From: an uncultured Tateyamaria sp.
GTDB lineage: Bacteria; Pseudomonadota; Alphaproteobacteria; Rhodobacterales; Rhodobacteraceae
Reading direction: 5' to 3'
Length of the DNA stretch: 64,000 nucleotides
Assembly (NCBI RefSeq): GCF_947497045.1
Contig: NZ_CANMEU010000006.1
Location: 146,373 to 210,372 of the forward strand
A program made the position numbers and the translations under genes. This document shows, in pieces, positions 10,389 through 18,991 of this stretch. The notes under the pieces are model-generated. The model searched no databases, had not been told where the DNA came from, and saw only the letters and a program-made list of their open reading frames with translations. Every line of letters starts with the position of its first letter. Position 1 is the first letter of the stretch.

Positions 10389-10454
10389 TCAGAGAGAACC
10401 ACTGCCGAATCCGGGGTGGGCACTGACTGTCGCTTGATCAAAAGGACGTGTCGC

Positions 10455-10883
10455 ATGACGAAAATGACTTTGGGCTCATACCCGCACATGCTGGGCTTTG
10501 AGCAACTTGAACGGCTTTTGGAACGCACTGCAAAGGGCAGTGAAGGGTATCCACCGTTCAATATCGAACAGACTTCGGACCATTCCTATCGGATCACTCT
10601 GGCTGTGGCCGGGTTCGCCGAAACCGACCTGTCCATCACCGTCGAAGATCGGCAACTGGTCATCCGCGGGCGCCAGTCCGATGATGGCGACGGGCGCATA
10701 TTTTTGCATCGCGGCATTGCCGCGCGCCAGTTTCAACGAAGTTTTGTACTGGCGGAGGGTGTCGAAGTGGGCGAGGCTGTCATGGAAAACGGGCTGTTGC
10801 ACGTCGACCTGACCCGCGCCCAGGCTGAAACGATTGTCCAGACCATCAGGATCAAGGCAACGCACGGAAAGGAAACGTCATGA
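10455..10883 (+). CDS. Small heat-shock protein of the Hsp20/IbpA family
   Basis: An ATP-independent holdase that binds unfolding proteins during stress. The 142-residue protein has a short N-terminus, an alpha-crystallin domain (YRITLAVAGFAETDLSITVED to AEGVEVGEAVMENGLLHVDL, about residues 38-122) and a C-terminal extension. The I-x-I-type anchoring motif is represented by TIRIK. The ATG follows AAAGGACGTGTCGC. It overlaps the following DUF1150 gene by ATGA, a conserved alphaproteobacterial pair. A plausible RpoH promoter lies upstream. Confidence 0.93.
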   Translation: MTKMTLGSYPHMLGFEQLERLLERTAKGSEGYPPFNIEQTSDHSYRITLAVAGFAETDLSITVEDRQLVIRGRQSDDGDGRIFLHRGIAARQFQRSFVLAEGVEVGEAVMENGLLHVDLTRAQAETIVQTIRIKATHGKETS

Positions 10884-11104
10884 ACACTGCTTTTGATTTG
10901 AACGCCGATGTGGGCAGGATGGTCTATGTCAAACCTGTTCTGGTAACGGACCTTCCAAGTGAGGTGCGCGAGCAGGCGCAAGGTCTTGACCAACTGTTTG
11001 CGGTGCACGACGCGGAAGGTCAGCAACTGGCCCTTGTGGCGGATCGCAAGATGGCCTTTGCCTTGGCGGTTCAAAACGACTACGCCCCGCAACCCTTGCA
11101 CTGA
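10880..11104 (+). CDS. DUF1150-family protein
   Basis: A 74-residue protein matching DUF1150, including the conserved VKPVLVTDL and the C-terminal LVADRKMAFALAVQND. It starts within the stop codon of hsp20 (ATGA), so the two are translationally coupled. Its function is unknown; the constant association with Hsp20 suggests a role in the same stress response. Confidence 0.88.
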   Translation: MNTAFDLNADVGRMVYVKPVLVTDLPSEVREQAQGLDQLFAVHDAEGQQLALVADRKMAFALAVQNDYAPQPLH

Positions 11105-11116
11105 TGCGGTTGTGAT

Positions 11117-11149
11117 CCAGCCCCGCGATGCGGTGGGGCTGGGTGTTTT
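11117..11149 (+). terminator. Intrinsic terminator after the hsp20 operon
   Basis: CCAGCCCC at 11117-11124 pairs perfectly with GGGGCTGG at 11135-11142 around a 10-nt loop, followed by TGTTTT. It starts 12 bp after the DUF1150 stop codon. Confidence 0.8.
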
Positions 11150-11235
11150 CGGGATCAGGCGCGTCAAGGTTTGCCTTGTGTCCCATCTCTGCTCGGACCA
11201 GTAATGGCGCGCTATTTCAGGTCTGAGGAGCCACG

Positions 11236-12108
11236 ATGACATTCGATGTTGATTGGGTGGATGCGTTTACCGACGTGCCCTTTGGGGGCAATGGCTGCGC
11301 TGTGGTCCATGGTGGTGCGGTTTTGGACGATGCGACCTGCATGTCCCTCGTGCGCGAAACCTCCCTTGTGGAGTGCACGTTTACCGGCCCTTCCGACATT
11401 GCCGATATCCGCGTGCGATATTTTCTGGCCAGCCGAGAGATCCCGTTTGCAGGCCACCCGACCGTGGCCACCGTCGCGGCCTTGCGCCACCGTGATCTGA
11501 TCGCAGATGGATCGCTGACGCTCGACACTGGTGCCGGTGTGGTCGCTGTTGAGGTGGACGGGATGCAAGTGAAAATGGCCCAGGTTGCGCCGCAATTCGG
11601 GTCATATGCGGAGCCGGGTATCGTGGCCGCGGTGGGGGGCATTGCGTCGGATCTGATCGTGCACCCGCCCCGCGTTGTCTCGACCGGTTTGCCGTTCTGT
11701 ATCACGGTTCTGAAAGATCGGGTGGCCCTTGAAAGCCTGCGTTTTGATCAGGGTGCCTTTGGCGTCTATCTTGATCATTTGGGCGTGCAGGGCGGCACCG
11801 ACATGATGGAGCCGTTTTGGGTGACCCAGACCGGCGCGACAGCGTCTGGCGACACGTTTGCGCGTTTGTTGATGGCCCCGCCAAGCCCTGCGGAAGATCC
11901 CTTTACCGGGTCGGCGACAGGTGCGATGGCGGCATATCTGTGGTCCGAGGGGCTGCTGGCAGGCCCGGACTTTATCGCCGAGCAGGGCCACGGCATGGGG
12001 CGGCCCGGGCGTGCATCTGTCCGTGTGCTTGGCCCGCGTGATGCGATCGCGGGGGTTGAGGTGTCGGGGTCTGCGCATGTGCTGATCAGTGGCACCTTGC
12101 ATCTGTGA
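11236..12108 (+). CDS. PhzF-family isomerase/epimerase-like protein
   Basis: A 290-residue protein of the diaminopimelate-epimerase-like fold. The PhzF hallmarks are DAFTDVPFGGNGCAV at the N-terminus, TSLVECTF with the catalytic-type glutamate near residue 46, IPFAGHPTVATVAA, and DPFTGSATGAMAAYL in the second half. In phenazine producers PhzF isomerises DHHA; most family members in other bacteria act on unknown metabolites, so only the fold and isomerase class are supported. GAGGAGCCACG precedes the ATG. It is flanked by terminators and is probably monocistronic. Confidence 0.82.
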   Translation: MTFDVDWVDAFTDVPFGGNGCAVVHGGAVLDDATCMSLVRETSLVECTFTGPSDIADIRVRYFLASREIPFAGHPTVATVAALRHRDLIADGSLTLDTGAGVVAVEVDGMQVKMAQVAPQFGSYAEPGIVAAVGGIASDLIVHPPRVVSTGLPFCITVLKDRVALESLRFDQGAFGVYLDHLGVQGGTDMMEPFWVTQTGATASGDTFARLLMAPPSPAEDPFTGSATGAMAAYLWSEGLLAGPDFIAEQGHGMGRPGRASVRVLGPRDAIAGVEVSGSAHVLISGTLHL

Positions 12109-12139
12109 TCCGAAGGGCGCTGCGCGACACGATGTTTTA

Positions 12140-12195
12140 GGGGGCTCCGCCCCCGTCCTGACGGACTCCCCCGCGGTATTTTTAGTCAAAAGAAG
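12140..12195. repeat. GC hairpin plus dispersed GGTATTTTT motif, copy 1
   Basis: A GGGGGC-TCC-GCCCCC hairpin at 12140-12154 is followed at 12175-12195 by a 21-bp motif beginning GGTATTTTT and ending GAAG. The same motif, identical at 17 of 21 positions, recurs at 22138-22158. Both copies lie just downstream of genes. It behaves like a dispersed intergenic element; the hairpin may also terminate the PhzF transcript. Confidence 0.6.
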
Positions 12196-12209
12196 GGGTA
12201 AGGTCGTAA

Positions 12210-12228
12210 GGCGGAGGTGTCCTCCGCC
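12210..12228. terminator. Hairpin of a repeated CGTAAGGCGGA family, copy 1
   Basis: An 8-bp perfect stem (GGCGGAGG / CCTCCGCC) with a TGT loop, 9 bp beyond the 3' end of the sat/cysC gene on the minus strand. The flank and stem match the hairpin at 15900-15920 beyond trxB, with a compensating base-pair change. It probably acts in transcript termination or 3'-end stability. Confidence 0.6.
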
Positions 12229-12237
12229 CCTTTGGGT

Positions 12238-13941
12238 TTAGATCAGGCCTATGCTTTCGAGTTTCAGCAGCACCTGGTGGGCGCAATTGTCCACGTCCAC
12301 GTTTTCCGTTTCGACCCGGAGTTCGGGGCTTTCGGGCACGTCGTAAGGATCCGAGATGCCTGTGAACTCCTTGATCTTGCCCTCGCGTGCCAGCTTGTAG
12401 AGCCCCTTGCGGTCACGTCGCTCGCATTCCTCGATGGATGTGGCGACGTGCACTTCGACAAAGGCCCCGAAGGCTTCGACATCTTCGCGCACGGCCCGCC
12501 GTGTGGTGGCATAGGGCGCGATGGGCGCGCAGATTGCGATGCCCCCGTTCTTGGTGATTTCACTGGCCACATAGCCGATCCGGCGGATGTTGAGATCGCG
12601 GTGCTCTTTCGAGAAGCCGAGTTCCGAGCTGAGGTTCTTGCGCACGATATCGCCGTCCAGCAGGGTGACGGGGCGTCCGCCCATCTCCATCAGTTTGACC
12701 ATCAGCGCGTTGGCGATGGTGGATTTGCCCGACCCGGAAAACCCGGTGAAGAAGACGGTGAACCCTTGCTGGCTGCGCGGCGGGCGGGTGCGGCGCAGTT
12801 CCGCCACCACTTCGGGGAAGGAGAACCATTCGGGGATTTCCAGCCCTTCGGCCAGACGGCGGCGCAATTCGGTGCCCGAGATGTTCAGGATAGTGACGTT
12901 GTCGCGGTCCGCGATTTCGTCATTGGGTTCGTATTGGGCGCGTTCCTGCACATAGACCATGTGTTTGAAGTCGACCATTTCGATGCCCATCTCGTCCTGA
13001 TGTTCGCGGAACAGATCCTGGGCGTCGTAGGGGCCGTAGAAATCCTCGCCGGCCGAGTTGGTACCGGGCCCTGCGTGATCGCGCCCCACGATGAAATGGG
13101 TGCAGCCGTGGTTCTTGCGGATGAGCCCATGCCAGACCGCCTCGCGCGGGCCGGCCATGCGCATCGCAAGGTTCAGCAGGGATATGGACGTGGTGGCTTG
13201 CGGATACTTGTCCAGCACCGCCTCATAGCAGCGCACGCGGGTGAAGTGATCGACATCGCCCGGTTTGGTCAGGCCCACGACAGGGTGGATCAGCAGGTTG
13301 GCCTGCGCCTCACGGGACGCGCGAAAGGTCAGTTCCTGATGGGCGCGGTGCAGTGGGTTGCGTGTCTGAAATGCCACGACCTTGCGCCAGCCCATCTTGC
13401 GGAAATAGGCCCGCAATTCGTTGGGTGTGTTGCGTTTGGCCCGGAAATCATAGTGCACAGGTTGCTGGATGCCGGTGATGGGTCCGCCCAGATAGACGTC
13501 GCCTGCGGTATTGTGCAGGTAGTTCACGGCCGGGTGGGCGCTGTCATCGGCCCCGAAGACTTTTTCGGCCTCATGTGCCTTGTTTGGCGTCCAGCGGTCG
13601 GTGACCGTCATGGTGGCGAGGATCACACCCTCCTGGTCGCGCAGGGCGATATCCTGACCCACCTCAAGGGTGTCGGCGAACTTTTGGGAAACATCCAGCG
13701 TGATCGGCATGGGCCAGAGCGCGCCATCGGCGGTGCGCATCGTATCCACGACGCTGTTGTAATCCGCCTCGCTCAGGAACCCTTTGAGCGGGTTGAACCC
13801 TCCGTTCATCAGCAGCTCCAGATCGCAAATCTGGCGGGGTGTCAGATCCCAGCTGATCAGATCGCCAGCTTCGGTTTTCAGCTTTTGGGCGCTGTCATAG
13901 GAGACGAATAATTCGGGGATCGGGGCAAGATTAGTGCTCAT
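12238..13941 (-). CDS. Bifunctional sulfate adenylyltransferase / adenylylsulfate kinase
   Basis: Makes APS from sulfate and ATP, then phosphorylates it to PAPS for sulfate assimilation. In 567 residues the N-terminal ATP sulfurylase domain has QTRNPLHRAHQE near residues 192-203 and a GRDHAGPG loop near 287. The C-terminal APS kinase domain has the P-loop GFSGSGKST at about 400-408 and LDGD near residue 430. This single-chain fusion replaces separate sat and cysC (or the CysDN type). The ATG at 13941 gives MSTNLAPIPELFVS. It is transcribed alone, with a hairpin at its 3' end. Confidence 0.95.
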   Translation of the reverse strand: MSTNLAPIPELFVSYDSAQKLKTEAGDLISWDLTPRQICDLELLMNGGFNPLKGFLSEADYNSVVDTMRTADGALWPMPITLDVSQKFADTLEVGQDIALRDQEGVILATMTVTDRWTPNKAHEAEKVFGADDSAHPAVNYLHNTAGDVYLGGPITGIQQPVHYDFRAKRNTPNELRAYFRKMGWRKVVAFQTRNPLHRAHQELTFRASREAQANLLIHPVVGLTKPGDVDHFTRVRCYEAVLDKYPQATTSISLLNLAMRMAGPREAVWHGLIRKNHGCTHFIVGRDHAGPGTNSAGEDFYGPYDAQDLFREHQDEMGIEMVDFKHMVYVQERAQYEPNDEIADRDNVTILNISGTELRRRLAEGLEIPEWFSFPEVVAELRRTRPPRSQQGFTVFFTGFSGSGKSTIANALMVKLMEMGGRPVTLLDGDIVRKNLSSELGFSKEHRDLNIRRIGYVASEITKNGGIAICAPIAPYATTRRAVREDVEAFGAFVEVHVATSIEECERRDRKGLYKLAREGKIKEFTGISDPYDVPESPELRVETENVDVDNCAHQVLLKLESIGLI

Positions 13942-14074
13942 TATAACTCGGCTTTCTTGATCAACTCACGTGCGGTTGTGCGCGGGTTAAACGCTGATTC
14001 GGATTAAAGTCTAGCGTTGTTTGGGCGATTTCAGGGCGTCGGCGGAAAGCCGTGCCTTTCATGTTGCGCATCCC

Positions 14075-15760
14075 TCAGGCTGGCGCGCGTGATTTGAGGA
14101 TTTCACCCAAGCGGGTGACATCGGCGATGGGCAGTGCCTTGAGCGCGCTGTCCCGCCCGCGCAAGGACAGATCAATCAGTGCGTCATGGGCCGCATCCTT
14201 GCCCGACGCCCGAAGCACGTCGATCGAAATCAGCGCCTGCACCCCAAGCGCCTTGGTCTGCCCCTCAAGTCGCGAAGCCGTGTTCACGGTGTCGCCGATC
14301 AGAGTGCGGGGAGCTTGCCCTGCGGCTCCGATCTCTCCCAGCACGACATTGCCCAGATGCACGCCCATGCCGATGGCCACAGGTGCGCTGCCTTCGGAGG
14401 TCAGGGTGGCATTAAAGTGATCCAGCGCGCCCCCGATCCCCTGCACCGCATCCAGGGCGGCCCGTGCCGAACTGCCCCCATCCTGCGTTTCGAACACGGC
14501 CATCAGCCCATCGCCCATGTATTTGTCGACGGTGCCCCCGCTTGCCACGATGGGCGGCACGATTTCATCAAAAAACCGGTTGAGCAGGAAGACCACGTCA
14601 TAGGGCAATTGCCCGTCGGTGCGTGCCGTAAACCCGCGCATATCAAGGAACAGCACCGCCAGTTGCGCCTCTTTCCCCTGACTGGCGTGGGCGCGGCCGC
14701 GCTTGCCGTCGCTTGCAAAGACCCGGAACACGGTCAGGGGGGTGTTTGGGCTGACCTGACAGGCGAGCCGCGCATTTGGGGGCGCGCCCACGGCCTTGAG
14801 GCTGCGTGCTTCGGCGGCAGAGGGGGGCGGCAGGTCGCTCAGCCCCTCTTCGACGATGACACGGCAGGTGGTGCACCGCCCGCGCCCTCCGCATAGGGCG
14901 GTATGCGCCACGCCGCTGGTGCGCGATGTTTCGAGCAGGGTCTGATTACGCGGAGCGCGCACGGTTGGCCCATCAACATAGGTGATCCGCACCGGTTTGC
15001 GGATTGCGGCCAGTGTTCTTCGGGTGACAAAGATCAGGGCGGTGAGGCCAAGGATCGCCCAGATCACTTGTGTCCCGATCCGGTCCGCGGCGGCCAGTTG
15101 CGCAAATCCCGCCGCATCGGGCCATTGCCAGGCGTCATATGCCACGTCCCGCGCCCGCGGGTCGCGGAGCAGCCCGTCGATGACCCGTGCGAAGTTCACG
15201 TATCCCATCAGGGCCAGCGTCGGGATCAGCACCGCGAGGGCGATCATCCAAGGCATGACGGATGACCACCACCGCGTCAGACGCAGCCACATATGCACCC
15301 CTATGCACCCATGTGCCCAGGTGACCGTCAGCAAAATCGCCTGAAGCCAGCCATTGCTGGTGCCCCATATCAGTGTGGTCACATAGCCAAACATCGGAGT
15401 GACATCGAGCATCCCCACAGCGCCACGCGTATAGACAACGTGGCTGATCAGCAGCAGCGGTATCGCGAGGCCAAAGGCAATCTGGATGGCGTCTGTGACA
15501 GGCATCCGCAAGGTGCGGGCCAGCGCAACGCGCGACAGGGCCAGCACCATGTGAATGCCCAGTGCCAGCACTGTGATGGCGGTGCCGGGAACAGATCGGA
15601 TGATGCTCAGCCGCACGGCCTGCACCGCATCAAATGCTGTCGGCGAAATCAGCACTGCCGCGAGATTGAGCAGATGTGCGGTCACATAGACTATCAGGAC
15701 AAGGCCGGAGATGATGCGCAGACGTACGGCCCAACTGCCGCGCCACAAGGCCTGTGTCAT
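14075..15760 (-). CDS. Membrane ferredoxin-class III adenylate/guanylate cyclase fusion
   Basis: A 561-residue three-part protein. The first ~250 residues hold about six membrane helices with histidines inside helices (near residues 29, 70, 107, 150 and 156), reminiscent of haem-b membrane anchors. Next comes a [2Fe-2S] ferredoxin domain with C-X5-C-X2-C-X34-C at about residues 290-334. The C-terminal class III cyclase domain contains LFLDMRGFT and DKYMGDGLMAVF, with both metal-binding aspartates, and a GDTVNTASRLE segment. This predicts cyclic-nucleotide synthesis controlled by redox state or electron flow; sensing is inference. The ATG at 15760 has GAGGA at good spacing, unlike the ATG 12 bp upstream. 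No partner gene is adjacent. Confidence 0.88.
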   Translation of the reverse strand: MTQALWRGSWAVRLRIISGLVLIVYVTAHLLNLAAVLISPTAFDAVQAVRLSIIRSVPGTAITVLALGIHMVLALSRVALARTLRMPVTDAIQIAFGLAIPLLLISHVVYTRGAVGMLDVTPMFGYVTTLIWGTSNGWLQAILLTVTWAHGCIGVHMWLRLTRWWSSVMPWMIALAVLIPTLALMGYVNFARVIDGLLRDPRARDVAYDAWQWPDAAGFAQLAAADRIGTQVIWAILGLTALIFVTRRTLAAIRKPVRITYVDGPTVRAPRNQTLLETSRTSGVAHTALCGGRGRCTTCRVIVEEGLSDLPPPSAAEARSLKAVGAPPNARLACQVSPNTPLTVFRVFASDGKRGRAHASQGKEAQLAVLFLDMRGFTARTDGQLPYDVVFLLNRFFDEIVPPIVASGGTVDKYMGDGLMAVFETQDGGSSARAALDAVQGIGGALDHFNATLTSEGSAPVAIGMGVHLGNVVLGEIGAAGQAPRTLIGDTVNTASRLEGQTKALGVQALISIDVLRASGKDAAHDALIDLSLRGRDSALKALPIADVTRLGEILKSRAPA

Positions 15761-15899
15761 GTCTGTCCTCATGTGTTGGTCGGCTCAGAGTGGCCTGTGC
15801 GTGCGCGTGGGTCAATGCTGGGGTGATGTAAGTGACCTTGGTGGGGCTTCCGCTTGGCGCGGCAGGCGCAAAAGGTGTCCAGCACGTGGGCGAGGCGTA

Positions 15900-15920
15900 A
15901 GGCGGACGTGTCGTCCGCCT
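15900..15920. terminator. Hairpin of a repeated CGTAAGGCGGA family, copy 2
   Basis: A 9-bp perfect stem (AGGCGGACG / CGTCCGCCT) with a TGT loop, just beyond the 3' end of trxB. It shares flank, stem and loop with the hairpin at 12210-12228 except for a swapped base pair that preserves pairing. Confidence 0.6.
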
Positions 15921-15929
15921 GTCTGATCG

Positions 15930-16925
15930 CTACTCGGCGACTGCGCCATATCCCAGAGGCAGGCTTGTGTCTTTGTCCTCGTCCAGATCGTTTTCCGCCA
16001 GAAAGCGTTCGGCCTCAAGCGCGGCCATGCAGCCCATACCGGCGGAGGTGACCGCCTGGCGGTATTTGTGGTCTGTGAGGTCGCCTGCCGCAAACACACC
16101 GGGGATCGAGGTTTCGGTACTGTCGGGCTTGGTGACGACATAGCCGCCCATATGCGTCTCAAGCACGTCCTTGACCAACTCATTCGCGGGGGCGTGCCCG
16201 ATGGCCACAAAGACGCCCTTGGCCGGGATATCCGTGATCTCACCGGTTTTTGTGTGCTTGACCTTGACCCCTTCGACGCCGAGGGGCGCATCGGTGCCAT
16301 AGACCTCGTCGAGTTGGTGGAACCACAGTGGTTCGATCTTGGGGTTCTTCATCAGGCGGTCGATCAGGATCTTTTCGGCGCGCAGTTCGTCCCGGCGATG
16401 AATCAGGGTCACCTTGGAGGCGAAATTGGTCAGGAACAGCGCCTCTTCGACGGCGGTGTTGCCGCCCCCGATCACAACAATCTCCTGGCCCCGGTAAAAA
16501 AAGCCGTCGCAGGTCGCACAGGCCGAAACGCCAAAGCCCTTGAACTTTTCTTCGGTGGGCAGGCCCAGCCATTTGGCGCGCGCGCCCGTCGCCAGGATGA
16601 TCGCGTCGGCCACATAAACCGTGCCGCTGTCGGATTGCGCCACAAAGGGCCGCTTGGAAAAATCAACCGACGATATGATGTCGCCGATGATCTCGCAGCC
16701 CATCGCCTTGGCGTGATCCTGCATCCGCACCATCAGATCGGGGCCTTGCACCTCGGTATCGCCCGGCCAGTTTTCAACCTCGGTCGTGGTGGTCAATTGC
16801 CCACCCGGTTCGATCCCCTGCACAAGGATGGGGTTCAGCATTGCCCGGCTGGCATAGACCCCCGCCGTATAACCCGCAGGGCCAGAGCCGATGATCAGAA
16901 CCTTGGTGCGTTTGGTATCAGCCAT
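15930..16925 (-). CDS. trxB: Thioredoxin-disulfide reductase
   Basis: An FAD/NADPH flavoenzyme that reduces thioredoxin in the cytoplasm. Over 331 residues it shows the FAD loop [20 protein letters not shown], the redox-active C-A-T-C (Cys136 and Cys139), the NADPH loop [15 protein letters not shown] and the C-terminal [21 protein letters not shown]. The MADTKRTK start at 16925 is the family-typical one; a further in-frame ATG at 17018 would add 31 unconserved residues. It diverges from an Lrp-family regulator. Confidence 0.96.
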   Translation of the reverse strand: MADTKRTKVLIIGSGPAGYTAGVYASRAMLNPILVQGIEPGGQLTTTTEVENWPGDTEVQGPDLMVRMQDHAKAMGCEIIGDIISSVDFSKRPFVAQSDSGTVYVADAIILATGARAKWLGLPTEEKFKGFGVSACATCDGFFYRGQEIVVIGGGNTAVEEALFLTNFASKVTLIHRRDELRAEKILIDRLMKNPKIEPLWFHQLDEVYGTDAPLGVEGVKVKHTKTGEITDIPAKGVFVAIGHAPANELVKDVLETHMGGYVVTKPDSTETSIPGVFAAGDLTDHKYRQAVTSAGMGCMAALEAERFLAENDLDEDKDTSLPLGYGAVAE

Positions 16926-17115
16926 GAGGGGCCCCTTGATATGGTGTGCAGCCTGTCCGATATAGCCCCGCGCGAGGCGGGTTTGAACCCTGATGTTACA
17001 GCTATGACTTGTGGTCATTAATTGGAGGCTGATTTCACAAAGTTGCGCGTATGCGAAACATTATTGCGTGCCGCCGTGGTGCTGCTATAAGAACCGAAAA
17101 AACAAGGAGCCCAAT

Positions 17116-17616
17116 GTGGCAAGCACGCGCCTGGACCCGATTGACCGCAAGATTCTGGCTGAGCTGCAGGCCGATGGTCGCATGACCAATGTGGAATTGG
17201 CCAAAAGGGTTGGCATTTCAGCCCCGCCCTGTCTGCGCCGGGTGCGCACGCTGGAGGAAAACGGCTATATTCGCGGCTATCACGGCGATGTGGACGCGCA
17301 CGAGTTGGGCTTTGAGGTTCAGGTGTTTGCCAATGTGGGCCTCGCCAGTCAGGCCGAAGCGGACCTGAGCGCCTTCGAGGATCGCTGCCGCGCGTGGCCT
17401 TTGGTGCGCGAGTGCCACATGCTGAACGGCGAGGTCGATTTCATCCTGAAATGCGTGGCCCCTGACCTGTCCAGCTTTCAAAGCTTTCTGACGGGCGAGT
17501 TGCTGACGACCCCGAATGTGGAATCGGTCAAGACGTCGCTGGTGATCCGGCAGGCCAAGGATGCCCCGGGCGTGCCGTTTGATGTGCTGGAGGAGCGGTT
17601 GGCCAAGCTGGCCTGA
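17116..17616 (+). CDS. Lrp/AsnC-family transcriptional regulator
   Basis: A 166-residue regulator. The N-terminal winged helix (LDPIDRKILAELQADGRMTNVELAKRVGISAPPCLRRVRTLEENG) is typical Lrp, followed by the RAM effector-binding domain (FEVQVFANVGLAS ... CHMLNGEVDFILKCVAPDL). I chose the GTG at 17116 because AAGGAG lies at 17104-17109 and the protein then begins at the usual point; the ATG two bases earlier is in another frame. It diverges from trxB with a 190-bp intergenic region, where it may autoregulate. The effector amino acid cannot be told. Confidence 0.92.
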   Translation: MASTRLDPIDRKILAELQADGRMTNVELAKRVGISAPPCLRRVRTLEENGYIRGYHGDVDAHELGFEVQVFANVGLASQAEADLSAFEDRCRAWPLVRECHMLNGEVDFILKCVAPDLSSFQSFLTGELLTTPNVESVKTSLVIRQAKDAPGVPFDVLEERLAKLA

Positions 17617-17630
17617 CCTTGCCGCGATGC

Positions 17631-18371
17631 CTAGTCTTCGGTCTCGGGCGCGCGGGGATGCGCCAGGGGGCCGAAATCCGTCATGTGCGCGATGTGTGCA
17701 AACATCGACAAAAACAGATTGCGTTGCGCATGGGTGACCTGACGCGCGGCGCTCATGCCGGGGTGAAAGGTCTCGATCGCGATCCCGCCCACATCAATTG
17801 CGGCGTGGCGTGACAGACAGATGTGAAACAGCCGGATCGGGGTGGGGGGCACGACTTCGATCACATTGACGCCGTCCACGAAGGCGCTGACCGGGGTCAA
17901 CATCGGTGCACCGCCCGTCGTGCCGCGCAGATGGGCGGGCGTTTGCAGGATACGTGCCCCCGGACCCACTGTCACAAACGAGGCGGGCCGTGATTGCCCA
18001 AAACTGTCGGCCATGATCCGGATCAACGGCACCCGCCGCCCCGCATCGGCGGGGACGAAACTTGACGAGCCGATCCAGACCACCTGCGCGGCCTCACCCG
18101 AGGTCGTGTTCAGCCAGTCGCCCGGCTGAAGGTCTTCGATTGCGATCCCGCCATCGGGACTGGACAGCACGACACCGCGTGCAAGGGCCGAAAAGGCCGA
18201 CTCAAACAGGGGCAGTGCGGGCGCTTTGAACGTCGCAATCGAGCGGGTGCCATCGGCGCGCAACGCCGCCACCTCGAACAGGCGCACAGGGGGCGTGTCG
18301 GGCCGGTTGGAATGGCTGAAAAATCTATCGGTATCTGTGCGGGGGACCCGCAGGGCAGCAGTCTGTGTCAT
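17631..18371 (-). CDS. Hint-domain (hedgehog/intein-like) protein
   Basis: A 246-residue protein with a Hint-type domain. ARGVVLSSPDGGIAIEDLQPGDWLNTTSG matches the start of Hint_2 domains found in many Rhodobacterales proteins, and AFVDGVNVIEVVPP and CLSRHAAIDVGG lie in the C-terminal part. These domains are related to self-processing inteins, but the usual nucleophilic Cys or Ser after the start is not obvious, so autocatalysis is doubtful. AGATGAGG precedes the ATG at 18371. It converges with the Lrp gene, 14 bp apart. Confidence 0.75.
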   Translation of the reverse strand: MTQTAALRVPRTDTDRFFSHSNRPDTPPVRLFEVAALRADGTRSIATFKAPALPLFESAFSALARGVVLSSPDGGIAIEDLQPGDWLNTTSGEAAQVVWIGSSSFVPADAGRRVPLIRIMADSFGQSRPASFVTVGPGARILQTPAHLRGTTGGAPMLTPVSAFVDGVNVIEVVPPTPIRLFHICLSRHAAIDVGGIAIETFHPGMSAARQVTHAQRNLFLSMFAHIAHMTDFGPLAHPRAPETED

Positions 18372-18509
18372 GTGTAACCTCATCTTATCGGTCACATCTG
18401 TGTCGGCCCCCACCGACGACGACAGATGGAATATGTCCATGTGCCTAAGCAATGCGCGATAATTCTTGTATTTAGATTAAACTGTCAAAAAATGAGGGAC
18501 GTTAACCAC

Positions 18510-18536
18510 AAAAGACGCACCAATGGCACGTCTTTT
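18510..18536 (-). terminator. Hairpin terminator (AAAAGACG / CGTCTTTT)
   Basis: AAAAGACG at 18510-18517 and CGTCTTTT at 18529-18536 form a perfect 8-bp stem with an A/T base, able to terminate in either direction. It lies beyond the 3' end of the small gene at 18597-18749. Confidence 0.65.
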
Positions 18537-18596
18537 AGCGGAATTGTTCAGGCGGGGCTAGGCCCACTCGCCATATTTTGATTCGGTTATGTCGGC

Positions 18597-18749
18597 TCAG
18601 GCCGATTTGCGCAGTTGGGTGGGGGCGATGGTTTCGCCCTTACGCTTGGCGATAAAGGCCGCTCGGCGGGCCCCACGTGCCCAAGGCATCTGGGTTGTGT
18701 TGGCTTCGGCGGATTTGATCACCGATTTGATGAAGCGTGCGTTTGTCAT
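18597..18749 (-). CDS. Small basic protein (50 aa), unknown
   Basis: A 50-residue basic protein (MTNARFIKSVIKSA ... RGARRAAFIAKRKGE ... LRKSA). I believe similar short proteins occur in other Rhodobacterales, but no function is known to me. It has no hydrophobic segment and looks helical with a basic surface, so RNA or DNA binding is possible (inference). It is a stand-alone gene with a hairpin terminator downstream. A longer in-frame start at 18806 is less likely. Confidence 0.6.
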   Translation of the reverse strand: MTNARFIKSVIKSAEANTTQMPWARGARRAAFIAKRKGETIAPTQLRKSA

Positions 18750-18991
18750 GTGTCTGCCCTCGGCGTGTTTTGCGATGTGTGGGTCTGTTGCCCGTCTGAG
18801 GATCAAGATGGCGGGGCAATCGGGCAGGTTTTTGACGATTTGTCGAAAAATGCAGCTATTCTTTCACATGGTATCGCGCAAATGGGGCAATGCGGAGGGC
18901 CTTGTTTTCAACGGGAATGGCCGTGTGATTGGCCACGTCTTGGAAACAATGGGGCCGGGGTTGGGCAAACCCTGCCTCGTTTGTGCCTCAC

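Noticed and set aside
12217..13911. 564-codon plus-strand frame opposite sat/cysC
   Set aside because: A shadow of the fused sulfurylase/kinase gene; no family features, and the coding strand has complete motifs.
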